Positions 5,534 through 12,684 of a stretch of DNA of 16,670 bases are shown piece by piece. The position numbers were made by a program, and so were the translations under genes. Each line of letters begins with the position of its first letter. The stretch's first letter is position 1. The notes under the pieces were generated by a model. That model did not search any database and was not told the origin of the DNA. It saw only the letters and a list, made by a program, of their open reading frames with translations. Source of the DNA: Streptomyces sp. NRRL WC-3605 (GTDB taxonomy: Bacteria; Actinomycetota; Actinomycetes; Streptomycetales; Streptomycetaceae); the NCBI RefSeq assembly GCF_001509795.1, contig NZ_LLZN01000098.1, positions 1-16,670 of the forward strand, written 5' to 3'.

Positions 5534-7165
5534 GTGCAAGACGACCTCATCGCCCGCGCCCAGGCATGGCTCGCCGAGGACCCCGACCCGGAGACCCGCG
5601 CCGAGCTCGCCGCGCTCCTGGACGCCGGGGACACCGACGAGCTCGCCGCCCGCTTCGCCGGCACCCTCCAGTTCGGCACCGCGGGCCTGCGCGGCGAACT
5701 CGGCGCCGGACCGCTCCGCATGAACCGCTCGGTCGTCATCCGCGCGGCCGCAGGCCTTGCCGCATACCTGCGCAAGCAGGGCCACACCGACGGCCTGGTC
5801 GTGATCGGCTACGACGCCCGCCACAAGTCGGCGGACTTCGCCCGCGACACCGCGGCGGTCATGACCGGCGCCGGCCTCCGTGCCGCCGTCCTGCCCCGCC
5901 CCCTCCCCACCCCGGTCCTCGCGTACGCGATAAGGCACCTCGGCGCGGTGGCCGGCGTCGAGGTCACCGCCAGCCACAACCCGCCCCGCGACAACGGCTA
6001 CAAGGTGTACCTCGGCGACGGCTCCCAGATCGTGCCGCCCGCCGACGCCGACATCGCCGCCGAGATCGCCGCGATCGCGTCCCTCCACGACGTCCCCCGC
6101 CCCGACGCCGGCTGGGAGACCCTGGACGACGGCGTCCTCGACGCCTACCTCGCCCGCACGGACGCGGTTCTCGCCGAGGGTTCCCCCCGCACCGCCCGCA
6201 CCGTCTACACGGCGATGCACGGCGTCGGCAAGGACGTCCTCCTGGCGGCCTTCGCGCGTGCCGGCTTCCCCGCCCCCGCCCTGGTCGCCGAGCAGGCCGA
6301 GCCCGACCCGGACTTCCCCACCGTCGCGTTCCCCAACCCGGAGGAGCCCGGCGCGATGGACCTGGCCTTCGCGAAGGCCCGCGAGGAGGACCCGGACCTC
6401 GTCATCGCCAACGACCCGGACGCCGACCGCTGCGCGGTGGCCGTCAAGGACGACGGCGCATGGCGCATGCTGCGCGGCGACGAGGTCGGCGCCCTGCTCG
6501 CCGCCCACCTGGTCGCCCGTGGAGCGCAGGGCACGTTCGCGGAGTCGATCGTCTCGTCCTCCCTCCTCGGCCGGATCGCCGAGAAGGCGAAGCTGCCGTA
6601 CGAGGAGACCCTGACCGGCTTCAAGTGGATCGCCCGGGTGGACGGCCTGCGCTACGGCTACGAGGAGGCGCTGGGCTACTGCGTCGACCCAGAGGGCGTC
6701 CGCGACAAGGACGGCATCACGGCCGCCCTGCTGATCACGGAACTGGCCTCGACGCTCAAGGCCGAGGGCCGCACGCTGACCGACCTCCTGGACGACCTCG
6801 CCGTGGAGCACGGCCTGCACGCCACGGACCAGCTCTCGGTGCGCGTGGAGGACCTGTCCGTCATCGCGGACGCGATGACCCGCCTGCGCGAACAGCCGCC
6901 GACCGAGCTCGCGGGCCTGGCCGTCACCCACGCCGAGGACCTCACCAAGGGCACGGACAAGCTCCCGCCCACGGACGGCCTGCGTTACACCCTGGAGGGC
7001 GCGCGCGTCATCGTCCGCCCCAGCGGCACGGAGCCCAAGCTCAAGTGCTACCTGGAGGTCGTGGTCCCGGTGGCGGACCACGCGTCCCTGCCGTCAGCAC
7101 ACGCGAAGGCGACGGACCTCCTGACAACGCTCAAGAGTGACCTCTCCGCAGCGGCAGGCATCTGA
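5534..7165 (+). CDS. pmmB: Phosphohexomutase-superfamily enzyme, probably phosphopentomutase (PGM2-like)
   Basis: This 543-residue enzyme is a complete alpha-D-phosphohexomutase. All four active-site loops are visible: the phosphoserine loop TASHNPPRDNGYK (Ser147), the metal loop DPDADR (Asp294, Asp296, Asp298), the sugar loop YEEALGYC (Glu377-Glu378) and the phosphate loop RPSGTEPK (from Arg495). FGTAGLRGELGAG lies near the N-terminus. Length and the EEALGY-type sugar loop resemble the PGM2/YhxB branch, which includes phosphopentomutases, rather than GEESG-type PGMs or classical ManB/PMM. Position after a nucleoside phosphorylase and before deoC suggests conversion of (deoxy)ribose-1-phosphate to the 5-phosphate (inference). 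The usual annotation is phosphomannomutase (pmmB in mycobacteria). GTG 5534 is chosen because homologues begin with the helical region here and GAGAGG lies 9 nt upstream. The frame is open further upstream through the tandem repeats, but that part looks non-coding. Confidence 0.9.
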   Translation: MQDDLIARAQAWLAEDPDPETRAELAALLDAGDTDELAARFAGTLQFGTAGLRGELGAGPLRMNRSVVIRAAAGLAAYLRKQGHTDGLVVIGYDARHKSADFARDTAAVMTGAGLRAAVLPRPLPTPVLAYAIRHLGAVAGVEVTASHNPPRDNGYKVYLGDGSQIVPPADADIAAEIAAIASLHDVPRPDAGWETLDDGVLDAYLARTDAVLAEGSPRTARTVYTAMHGVGKDVLLAAFARAGFPAPALVAEQAEPDPDFPTVAFPNPEEPGAMDLAFAKAREEDPDLVIANDPDADRCAVAVKDDGAWRMLRGDEVGALLAAHLVARGAQGTFAESIVSSSLLGRIAEKAKLPYEETLTGFKWIARVDGLRYGYEEALGYCVDPEGVRDKDGITAALLITELASTLKAEGRTLTDLLDDLAVEHGLHATDQLSVRVEDLSVIADAMTRLREQPPTELAGLAVTHAEDLTKGTDKLPPTDGLRYTLEGARVIVRPSGTEPKLKCYLEVVVPVADHASLPSAHAKATDLLTTLKSDLSAAAGI

Positions 7166-7172
7166 GGCGCAC

Positions 7173-7198
7173 GGGGGTGCCTCGCCCGAGGCACCCCC
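7173..7198. terminator. Bidirectional hairpin terminator between pmmB and the PH-like gene
   Basis: GGGGGTGCCTCG (7173-7184) and CGAGGCACCCCC (7187-7198) are perfect complements; in practice an 11-bp stem with a GCCC loop. It lies 7 nt after the mutase stop and 25 nt after the stop of the convergent minus-strand gene, so it can serve both. Confidence 0.85.
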
Positions 7199-7223
7199 CA
7201 AAGCCCCACCGAACCGAACCCGC

Positions 7224-7910
7224 TCACCGCACGGCGAGCAGGATCACCAACAGCACGGCCCCCGCCACCGCGGGCCCGATGACCTCATAGGCCCACCGCA
7301 CACTGACCTCGCCCACACTCGGCGCGTCACTGCGCGAGGCCCGGTCCTCGTACCGCTCCAGCAGCTCCCGCAGCTCGTCCATGACCTTGTCGGTCTCGGC
7401 GCGCACGGGCCCGTCGGCGGCGGCGCCCCTGCCCGGCGTCCCGAGGCCCAGCCCGAGCCCCTGGTCCCCGCCCCGGCGCCCGCCACGCGAGGCGCCACGC
7501 TCGGCGGCGGCCGTCTGCCGCGCCGCCTTCTTGCGGGCGCGCAGCGACACCGGAATGGCCCAGAGCGCGAACTTGGCCCCGGACGCCGTGACGACCTCGT
7601 TGGAGTAGCGCGAGCGCAGGGAGGCGACCTGCCCCCAGGGCAGCACGACGACCCGGAGCGGGTTGCGGATCCGCAGCCGCTCCTCGTTGGCGTACACGGC
7701 CGGACGCAGCGTGAACGCGGTGATGAGCGGCACGACCAGGATCAGCGCGGCGAGGGCCAGCCACGGGGTGCTCCCCGTGCCGATCACCAGGGCGTCGATG
7801 CCGAGCCACAGGGCGATGGCCATCACGAGGGCGCCACCGAGCATGCCCATGGGCGAACGGTAGACCCGGTCTTTCGAGGCAGGGTCGGGGGTTGGAGCAG
7901 GGGTCGTCAT
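7224..7910 (-). CDS. Membrane protein with PH-like domain
   Basis: This 228-residue protein has two close N-terminal membrane helices (about residues 22-43 and 50-68), a cytoplasmic beta-rich segment at about 70-125 (FTLRPAVYANEERLRIRNP, VVLPWGQVASLRSRYS) that matches the bacterial PH-like domain pattern (pairs of strands with a conserved PW), a charged low-complexity linker rich in Gly/Arg/Ala (about 125-170), a helical segment (DKVMDELRELLERYED) and a third membrane helix at the C-terminus (about 205-227). No enzyme motif is visible. Such proteins are common and uncharacterised in Streptomyces. It is convergent with the mutase gene and divergent from deoC, and seems unrelated to nucleoside use. 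ATG 7910 has CAGAAT 7 nt upstream and no ribosome-binding site, so it is probably leaderless. Confidence 0.8.
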   Translation of the reverse strand: MTTPAPTPDPASKDRVYRSPMGMLGGALVMAIALWLGIDALVIGTGSTPWLALAALILVVPLITAFTLRPAVYANEERLRIRNPLRVVVLPWGQVASLRSRYSNEVVTASGAKFALWAIPVSLRARKKAARQTAAAERGASRGGRRGGDQGLGLGLGTPGRGAAADGPVRAETDKVMDELRELLERYEDRASRSDAPSVGEVSVRWAYEVIGPAVAGAVLLVILLAVR

Positions 7911-7917
7911 GCTGCCG

Positions 7918-7946
7918 ATTCTGCCGTACCCCTGAACGCCTGTTCA
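7918..7946 (-). promoter_or_regulatory. Leaderless promoter of the PH-like gene
   Basis: On the minus strand CAGAAT (7923-7918) lies exactly 7 nt before ATG 7910. TGAACA (7946-7941), 17 bp further upstream, matches TTGACA at 4 of 6 positions. No Shine-Dalgarno sequence is present. CAGAAT at the same spacing occurs at afsQ1. Confidence 0.55.
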
Positions 7947-7956
7947 CAACGCAGCG

Positions 7957-8082
7957 TCCACACCCACCCGAAAACACACCCCCACTCACCCACCGCACCC
8001 ACCCCACCAAGCCCCCACACGCCACCCACCCCACAAGCCCTCACACGCCACCCCACCCCTCACCGATTCCGATTCCGATTCC
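7957..8082. repeat. Strand-asymmetric C-rich tract and GATTCC triplet upstream of deoC
   Basis: From 7957 to about 8063 the plus strand is almost all C and A (about six G), so the minus strand is a run of GGG/GGGG blocks. CACACGCCACCC occurs at 8016-8027 and 8042-8053, and GATTCC is repeated three times in tandem at 8065-8082. No gene is evident; a nominal open frame through it lacks protein character. The G-rich strand is the transcribed-sense strand upstream of the PH-like gene and could form quadruplexes. Confidence 0.75.
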
Positions 8083-8093
8083 GCCCCACGGGG

Positions 8094-8122
8094 TGTACAG
8101 CCGCTACGCGCGTAGATATGCT
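8094..8122 (+). promoter_or_regulatory. deoC promoter with CTACGCGCGTAG operator in the spacer
   Basis: TGTACA (8094-8099, 4 of 6 to TTGACA) and TATGCT (8117-8122, TAnnnT) are separated by 17 bp. The palindrome CTACGCGCGTAG (8104-8115) fills the spacer, a classic repressor position. The identical 12-mer covers the -35 region of the nucleoside phosphorylase gene. TATGCT ends 6 nt before GTG 8129, consistent with a leaderless start. Confidence 0.7.
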
Positions 8123-8128
8123 CGTCTG

Positions 8129-9097
8129 GTGACCATGCCCACCAATGCATCTGCCGCAGCTCACGCACTCAAGGACGTCGCCGCGTCCGACAGCACGCTG
8201 CGCCGCTTCCTCCACGGGCTGCCCGGCGTAGACGCGGTCGGCCTGGAGGCGCGGGCCGCGTCCCTCGGCACCCGTTCCATCAAGACGACCGCCAAGGCGT
8301 ACGCCATCGACCTCGCCATCTCGATGGTCGACCTGACGACGCTGGAAGGCGCGGACACCCCGGGCAAGGTCCGGGCGCTCGGCGCCAAGGCGGTCCGCCC
8401 CGACCCGACCGACCGCTCGACCCCGTCGACCGCGGCCGTCTGCGTCTACCCCGACATGGTGGCCACCGCCAAGGAGGCCGTCGCCGGCACCTCCGTGAAG
8501 GTCGCCTCGGTCGCCACCGCCTTCCCCGCGGGCCGCGCCGCGCTCTCCGTGAAGCTCGCGGACGTACGGGACGCCGTCGCCGCCGGTGCCGACGAGATCG
8601 ACATGGTCATCGACCGCGGCGCGTTCCTCGCAGGGAACTACATGAAGGTCTACGACGAGATCACCGCCGTGAAGGATGCCTGCGGGACCACCGCCCGCCT
8701 CAAGGTCATCTTCGAGACCGGCGAGCTGTCGACGTACGACAACATCCGGCGCGCGAGCTGGCTCGGCATGCTGGCCGGCGCGGACTTCATCAAGACGTCC
8801 ACCGGCAAGGTCGCCGTGAACGCCACCCCCGCCAACACCCTCCTCATGCTGGAAGCGGTGCGCGACTTCCGCGCCCAGACCGGCATCCAGGTCGGCGTGA
8901 AGCCGGCCGGCGGAATCCGCACCTCCAAGGACGCCATCAAATTCCTCGTGCTGGTCAACGAGACCGCCGGCGAGGACTGGCTGGACAACCACTGGTTCCG
9001 CTTCGGCGCCTCCTCGCTTCTGAACGACCTGCTGATGCAGCGGCAGAAGCTGGCCACCGGCCGCTACTCCGGCCCCGACTACGTGACGGTGGACTGA
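8129..9097 (+). CDS. deoC: Deoxyribose-phosphate aldolase
   Basis: This 322-residue class I aldolase splits 2-deoxyribose-5-phosphate into acetaldehyde and glyceraldehyde-3-phosphate, the last step of deoxynucleoside breakdown. The Schiff-base lysine is in FIKTSTGK (Lys222) and the second catalytic lysine in VKPAGGIRT (Lys258). Other family segments are VDLTTLEG, VCVYPDMV, VASVATAFPAG, EIDMVIDRGAFLAG and LKVIFETGEL. The protein is longer than enterobacterial DeoC (about 260) because of an N-terminal extension of roughly 50 residues and a C-terminal NHWFRFGASSLLNDLL tail, as in the eukaryote-like/actinobacterial branch. The start may be GTG 8129 (leaderless) or ATG 8135 two codons later. The ALDH gene follows after 5 nt, so the three genes to 11419 form an operon under the operator-bearing promoter. 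Confidence 0.95.
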   Translation: MTMPTNASAAAHALKDVAASDSTLRRFLHGLPGVDAVGLEARAASLGTRSIKTTAKAYAIDLAISMVDLTTLEGADTPGKVRALGAKAVRPDPTDRSTPSTAAVCVYPDMVATAKEAVAGTSVKVASVATAFPAGRAALSVKLADVRDAVAAGADEIDMVIDRGAFLAGNYMKVYDEITAVKDACGTTARLKVIFETGELSTYDNIRRASWLGMLAGADFIKTSTGKVAVNATPANTLLMLEAVRDFRAQTGIQVGVKPAGGIRTSKDAIKFLVLVNETAGEDWLDNHWFRFGASSLLNDLLMQRQKLATGRYSGPDYVTVD

Positions 9098-9102
9098 TCA
9101 CC

Positions 9103-10539
9103 ATGGCATCGGTATTCGCATACGCCCCGGCCCCCGAGTCCCGCTCGATCGTCGACATCGCGCCGTCGTACGGCCTGTTCATCGACGGCGAGTTCACGGA
9201 CGCGGCGGACGGCAAGGTCTTCAAGACCGTCTCGCCGTCGTCCGAGGAGGTCCTGTCCGAGATCGCCCAGGCCGGCGAAGCGGACGTGGACCGCGCGGTG
9301 AAGGCCGCCCGCAAGGCGTTCGAGAAGTGGTCCGCGCTGCCCGGCTCCGAGCGCGCCAAATACCTCTTCCGCATCGCCCGCATCATCCAGGAGCGCAGCC
9401 GCGAGCTGGCCGTCCTGGAGACGCTGGACAACGGCAAGCCGATCAAGGAGACCCGCGACGCGGACCTCCCCCTGGTCGCCGCGCACTTCTTCTACTACGC
9501 GGGCTGGGCGGACAAGCTCGACCACGCCGGCTACGGCGCGAACCCCAGGCCGCTCGGGGTCGCGGGCCAGGTCATCCCCTGGAACTTCCCGCTGCTGATG
9601 CTGGCCTGGAAGATCGCCCCTGCCCTGGCCACCGGCAACACGGTCGTCCTGAAGCCCGCCGAGACGACCCCCCTCTCGGCCCTCTTCTTCGCGGACATCT
9701 GCCGCCAGGCGGGCCTGCCCAAGGGCGTCGTCAACATCCTGCCGGGCTACGGCGACGCGGGCGCCGCGCTGGTCGCGCACCCGGACGTGAACAAGGTGGC
9801 CTTCACCGGCTCCACGGCCGTCGGCAAGGAGATCGCCCGCACGGTCGCGGGCACCCGCAAGAAGGTCACCCTGGAGCTCGGCGGCAAGGGCGCCAACATC
9901 GTCTTCGACGACGCCCCGATCGACCAGGCCGTCGAGGGGATCGTCAACGGGATCTTCTTCAACCAGGGCCAGGTCTGCTGCGCGGGCAGCCGCCTGCTCG
10001 TCCAGGAGTCGATCCAGGACGAACTGCTGGACTCCCTGAAGCGCCGCCTGTCGACCCTGCGTCTCGGCGACCCGCTCGACAAGAACACCGACATCGGAGC
10101 GATCAACTCCGAGGAGCAGCTGAGCCGCATCACCTCCCTCGTCGAGCGCGGCGAGGCGGAGGGCGCCGAGCGCTGGTCGCCCGCCTGCGACCTGCCCGAG
10201 AGCGGCTACTGGTTCGCCCCGACGCTGTTCACGAACGTCACGCAGGCGCACACCGTCGCCAGGGACGAGATCTTCGGCCCGGTGCTGTCGGTCCTCACCT
10301 TCCGTACCCCGGACGAGGCCGTCGCCAAGGCCAACAACACCCCGTACGGCCTGTCGGCGGGCATCTGGACGGAGAAGGGGTCGCGGATCCTCGCCGTGGC
10401 GAACAAGCTCCGCGCGGGCGTCGTCTGGTCCAACACGTTCAACAAGTTCGACCCGACCTCGCCGTTCGGCGGCTACAAGGAGTCGGGCTTCGGCCGCGAG
10501 GGCGGCCGCCACGGCCTGGAGGCGTACCTCGATGTCTGA
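9103..10539 (+). CDS. Aldehyde dehydrogenase (catalytic partner)
   Basis: This 478-residue NAD(P)+-dependent aldehyde dehydrogenase is complete. The oxyanion motif VIPWNFPLLMLAWK, the cofactor Lys in VVLKPAETTP, the NAD loop FTGSTAVGKEI, the general base Glu258 in LELGGKGAN and the nucleophile Cys292 in NQGQVCCAGSR are all present, as are FGPVLSVLTF and the C-terminal FGGYKESGFGREGG. In this operon its likely substrate is the acetaldehyde made by DeoC, giving acetate; other short aldehydes are possible. It lacks CoA-acylating features. Translation probably uses GGTGGA at 9088-9093. The gene overlaps the next by 8 nt, so the two products are made together. The pair resembles a split ALDH16, in which one polypeptide carries a catalytic and a second non-catalytic ALDH domain. 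Confidence 0.92.
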   Translation: MASVFAYAPAPESRSIVDIAPSYGLFIDGEFTDAADGKVFKTVSPSSEEVLSEIAQAGEADVDRAVKAARKAFEKWSALPGSERAKYLFRIARIIQERSRELAVLETLDNGKPIKETRDADLPLVAAHFFYYAGWADKLDHAGYGANPRPLGVAGQVIPWNFPLLMLAWKIAPALATGNTVVLKPAETTPLSALFFADICRQAGLPKGVVNILPGYGDAGAALVAHPDVNKVAFTGSTAVGKEIARTVAGTRKKVTLELGGKGANIVFDDAPIDQAVEGIVNGIFFNQGQVCCAGSRLLVQESIQDELLDSLKRRLSTLRLGDPLDKNTDIGAINSEEQLSRITSLVERGEAEGAERWSPACDLPESGYWFAPTLFTNVTQAHTVARDEIFGPVLSVLTFRTPDEAVAKANNTPYGLSAGIWTEKGSRILAVANKLRAGVVWSNTFNKFDPTSPFGGYKESGFGREGGRHGLEAYLDV

Positions 10540-11419
10540 CCGACTCAATGTCCTGAAGACCTACAAGCTGTACGTCGGCGGGAAGTTCCCGCGTTCCGAG
10601 AGCGGCCGGGTGTACGAGGTGACGGACTCGAAGGGCAACTGGCTGGCGAACGCACCGCTGTCGTCCCGCAAGGACGCCCGTGACGCGGTGGTCGCCGCCC
10701 GCAAGGCCGTCGGCGGCTGGTCCGGCGCGACCGCGTACAACCGCGGCCAGGTCCTCTACCGCGTCGCCGAGATGCTGGAGGGCCGCCGGGCGCAGTTCGT
10801 GCACGAGGTCGCCGACGCCGAGGGCCTGTCGAAGTCGAAGGCCGGCGAGCAGGTGGACGCGGCGATCGACCGCTGGGTCTGGTACGCGGGCTGGACCGAC
10901 AAGATCGCCCAGGTGGTCGGCGGCGGCAACCCGGTCGCGGGCCCGTTCTTCAACCTGTCCTCGCCCGAGCCGACGGGCGTGGTGGCCGTGCTGGCGCCGC
11001 AGGAGTCGTCGTTCCTGGGCCTGGTCTCGGTCGTGGCCCCGGTGATCGCGACTGGCAACACGGCGGTCGTGGTGGCCTCGGAGAAGGCCCCGCTGCCCGC
11101 CCTGTCCCTGGCCGAGGTCCTGGCCACGTCCGACGTCCCCGGCGGAGTGGTGAACATCCTCTCCGGCCGTACGGCGGAGATCGCCACGCCGCTCGCCGCG
11201 CACCAGGACGTCAACGCGATCGACCTCGCGGGCGCCGACGAGGTGCTGGCGAAGGAGCTGGAGATCGCGGCGGCGGACAACCTGAAGCGCGTCCTGCGTC
11301 CACAGCCTGTGGACGACTGGTCGGCCGCTCCCGGCACCGACCGGATGACGGCGTTCCTGGAGACCAAGACGGTCTGGCACCCGACGGGTTCGCTGGGCGC
11401 GTCCGGCTCCTCGTACTGA
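10532..11419 (+). CDS. Half-length ALDH pseudoenzyme (split ALDH16-like second domain)
   Basis: This 295-residue protein covers the N-terminal coenzyme-binding half of an ALDH and then stops. YKLYVGGKFPRSESGRVYEV, DARDAVVAARKAVGGWSG, YRVAEMLEGRR, WVWYAGWTDKIAQV and VVAPVIATGNTAVVV align by eye with the ALDH fold. Every functional residue is gone: PWNFP becomes APQESSF (no oxyanion Asn), the cofactor Lys in LKPAE becomes VASEK, the GG of ELGGK is absent, and no catalytic Cys domain exists. The C-terminus (KTVWHPTGSLGASGSSY) is unlike normal ALDH ends. It is not an obvious broken gene: the frame is clean, it is translationally coupled to the catalytic ALDH (ATGTCTGA overlap), and a terminator follows directly. 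A structural or regulatory partner role is most likely (inference). Confidence 0.85.
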   Translation: MSDRLNVLKTYKLYVGGKFPRSESGRVYEVTDSKGNWLANAPLSSRKDARDAVVAARKAVGGWSGATAYNRGQVLYRVAEMLEGRRAQFVHEVADAEGLSKSKAGEQVDAAIDRWVWYAGWTDKIAQVVGGGNPVAGPFFNLSSPEPTGVVAVLAPQESSFLGLVSVVAPVIATGNTAVVVASEKAPLPALSLAEVLATSDVPGGVVNILSGRTAEIATPLAAHQDVNAIDLAGADEVLAKELEIAAADNLKRVLRPQPVDDWSAAPGTDRMTAFLETKTVWHPTGSLGASGSSY

Positions 11420-11436
11420 GGACGCCCTTCGACCGG

Positions 11437-11476
11437 AGAGCCGTGCCTCCCCTCCGTCCGGGGGAGCCACGGCTCT
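11437..11476 (+). terminator. Hairpin terminator ending the deoC-ALDH operon
   Basis: Arms 11437-11452 and 11461-11476 pair over 16 positions with a single mismatch around an 8-nt loop; the right arm is followed by TCGCC. It starts 17 nt after the stop of the half-length ALDH gene. Confidence 0.85.
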
Positions 11477-11584
11477 TCGCCGTGCCGGCGCACGCCCGCC
11501 GGGACGGCCCCGGGGTGTGATGCGCGCATCAACGGCGTCCGCCGGGTCGTCCGGAGGCCGGTGCATGCCTCAGACTGGTGTCCC

Positions 11585-12211
11585 GTGAGTTCCCCTGCGC
11601 CCATACCGACGCGAGTCGTGCTGCTCTGCGGCCCCTCCGGCTCCGGCAAGTCCCTCCTCGCGGCCCTCTCCGGTCTTCCGGTGCTGCGGCTCGACGACTT
11701 CTACAAGGAGGCCGGCGACCCGACCCTGCCGCAGGTCCCCGGGAGCTCCGACATCGACTGGGACCACCCCGACTCGTGGGACGCCGACGCGGCCGTCGCG
11801 GCGCTCACCGACCTGTGCCGCACGCGGCGCACGGACGTGCCGGTCTACGACATCTCGCTGAGCGCCCGCACGGGGCACGAGAGCGTGGACATCGGGCAGT
11901 CCCCGCTGTTCATCGCGGAGGGCATCTTCGCGGCGGAGATCGTCTCGCGCTGCCGGGAGCTCGGCCTGCTGGCGGACGCCCTGTGCCTGAGCCGCGGCCC
12001 GGTGAAGACGTTCCGGCGCCGCTTCCTGCGCGATCTGCGGGAGGGCCGCAAGTCGGTGCCGTTCCTGCTGCGCCGAGGCTGGCGCCTGATGCGCCTGGAA
12101 CGCTCGATCGTCGCCCGCCAGACGGCCCTGGGCGCCCACGCCTGCGACCGCGACGAGGCCCTGACCCGCCTCACGGCGGCCGCCGCGGCGACGCCGACCC
12201 CGGCCTGCTGA
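11585..12211 (+). CDS. Uridine kinase-like P-loop kinase
   Basis: This 208-residue nucleoside kinase-like protein has the Walker A motif GPSGSGKS at residues 16-23 and the uridine-kinase segments LRLDDFYKEAGDP and IDWDHPDSWD, followed by VPVYDIS, LFIAEGIFAAEI and the Arg-rich lid region KTFRRRFLRDLREGRK. Uridine kinases phosphorylate uridine/cytidine with NTP in pyrimidine salvage, which fits the nucleoside neighbourhood. It is somewhat shorter and more divergent than the E. coli Udk type, so the exact substrate is not certain. The start is doubtful. GTG 11585 fits the length before the P-loop and has CAGACT 8 nt upstream; GTG 11561 would add eight residues but lies only 3 nt after GGAGG. A terminator separates it from the ALDH operon. 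A 60-bp gap precedes the lipoprotein gene. Confidence 0.82.
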   Translation: MSSPAPIPTRVVLLCGPSGSGKSLLAALSGLPVLRLDDFYKEAGDPTLPQVPGSSDIDWDHPDSWDADAAVAALTDLCRTRRTDVPVYDISLSARTGHESVDIGQSPLFIAEGIFAAEIVSRCRELGLLADALCLSRGPVKTFRRRFLRDLREGRKSVPFLLRRGWRLMRLERSIVARQTALGAHACDRDEALTRLTAAAAATPTPAC

Positions 12212-12271
12212 ACGATCACACCGCCTGCTCCGTCGTAGGCACGACACGTACGGCGACGGAGAGGACGAACG

Positions 12272-12601
12272 ATGAGGCGTGCGGTTCTGCTGGTGACGGT
12301 GGCGGTCCTGACGGCGGCCGGGTGCTCGGGCGGGGGCGGCGGGGAGGCCGGTGAGGCGTCCTGCTCGGGCCTGGTGACCTACGACGGCCGTGGCTACCTG
12401 CCCACGGCGAAGTCCGGCTTCACCGTCGGCGAGCGGCTCGGCACCGCCACCGTCGCGGCCTGCGAGGACACCCCGAACGACCCGGAGACGGGTCTGCCCG
12501 AGGCCACGACCGGCGTCTACACGGTCGAGGGGGCAGATCCCACCGAGGCCGTCGCCGTCGGGGACGACCCGTCGACAGCCGCGTACATGACCGCCCGCTG
12601 A
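12272..12601 (+). CDS. Small putative lipoprotein of unknown function
   Basis: This 109-residue protein begins with a lipoprotein signal: MRRAVLLVTVAVLTAAGC, with Cys18 as the predicted lipidated residue, then a Gly-rich linker (SGGGGGEAGEA). The mature part, about 80 residues, contains SCSGLVTYDGRGYLP and TVAACEDTPND, giving two further cysteines that could form a disulfide. The pattern resembles short Streptomyces secreted proteins annotated with a domain of unknown function (possibly DUF6281; from memory, unchecked). A good ribosome-binding site, GGAGAGG (12258-12264), lies 7 nt before the ATG. No function can be assigned. Its position after the uridine kinase gene with a 60-bp gap does not show whether they share a transcript. 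Confidence 0.75.
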   Translation: MRRAVLLVTVAVLTAAGCSGGGGGEAGEASCSGLVTYDGRGYLPTAKSGFTVGERLGTATVAACEDTPNDPETGLPEATTGVYTVEGADPTEAVAVGDDPSTAAYMTAR

Positions 12602-12614
12602 CCACACACGGAAA

Positions 12615-12640
12615 CGGGGCCGGCGGACCCCCCGGCCCCG
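12615..12640 (+). terminator. Hairpin after the small lipoprotein gene
   Basis: CGGGGCCGG (12615-12623) pairs with CCGGCCCCG (12632-12640) over 9 bp with an 8-nt loop, 13 nt after the lipoprotein stop. It is probably the terminator for that gene. Confidence 0.7.
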
Positions 12641-12653
12641 GCCCCGCACCGTC

Positions 12654-12684
12654 GTGCTCCACCGCTTCCCCCGTGGTGGAGCAC
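12654..12684. terminator. Second hairpin between the convergent lipoprotein and sigQ genes
   Basis: GTGCTCCACC (12654-12663) pairs with GGTGGAGCAC (12675-12684), 10 bp with an 11-nt loop. It can serve sigQ on the minus strand or back up the lipoprotein terminator. Confidence 0.65.

Noticed and set aside
3821..7081. A 1086-codon open frame on the minus strand, antisense to the GGCT, deoD and pmmB genes.
   Set aside because: Its product is Gly/Val/Arg/Ala-rich low complexity with no domain; it is the usual antisense shadow in high-GC DNA, and the plus-strand genes carry clear catalytic motifs.
10532..11419. The half-ALDH as a frameshifted or truncated pseudogene.
   Set aside because: The frame is clean, it overlaps the catalytic gene for translation, the end is followed by a terminator, and nothing downstream resumes ALDH sequence.
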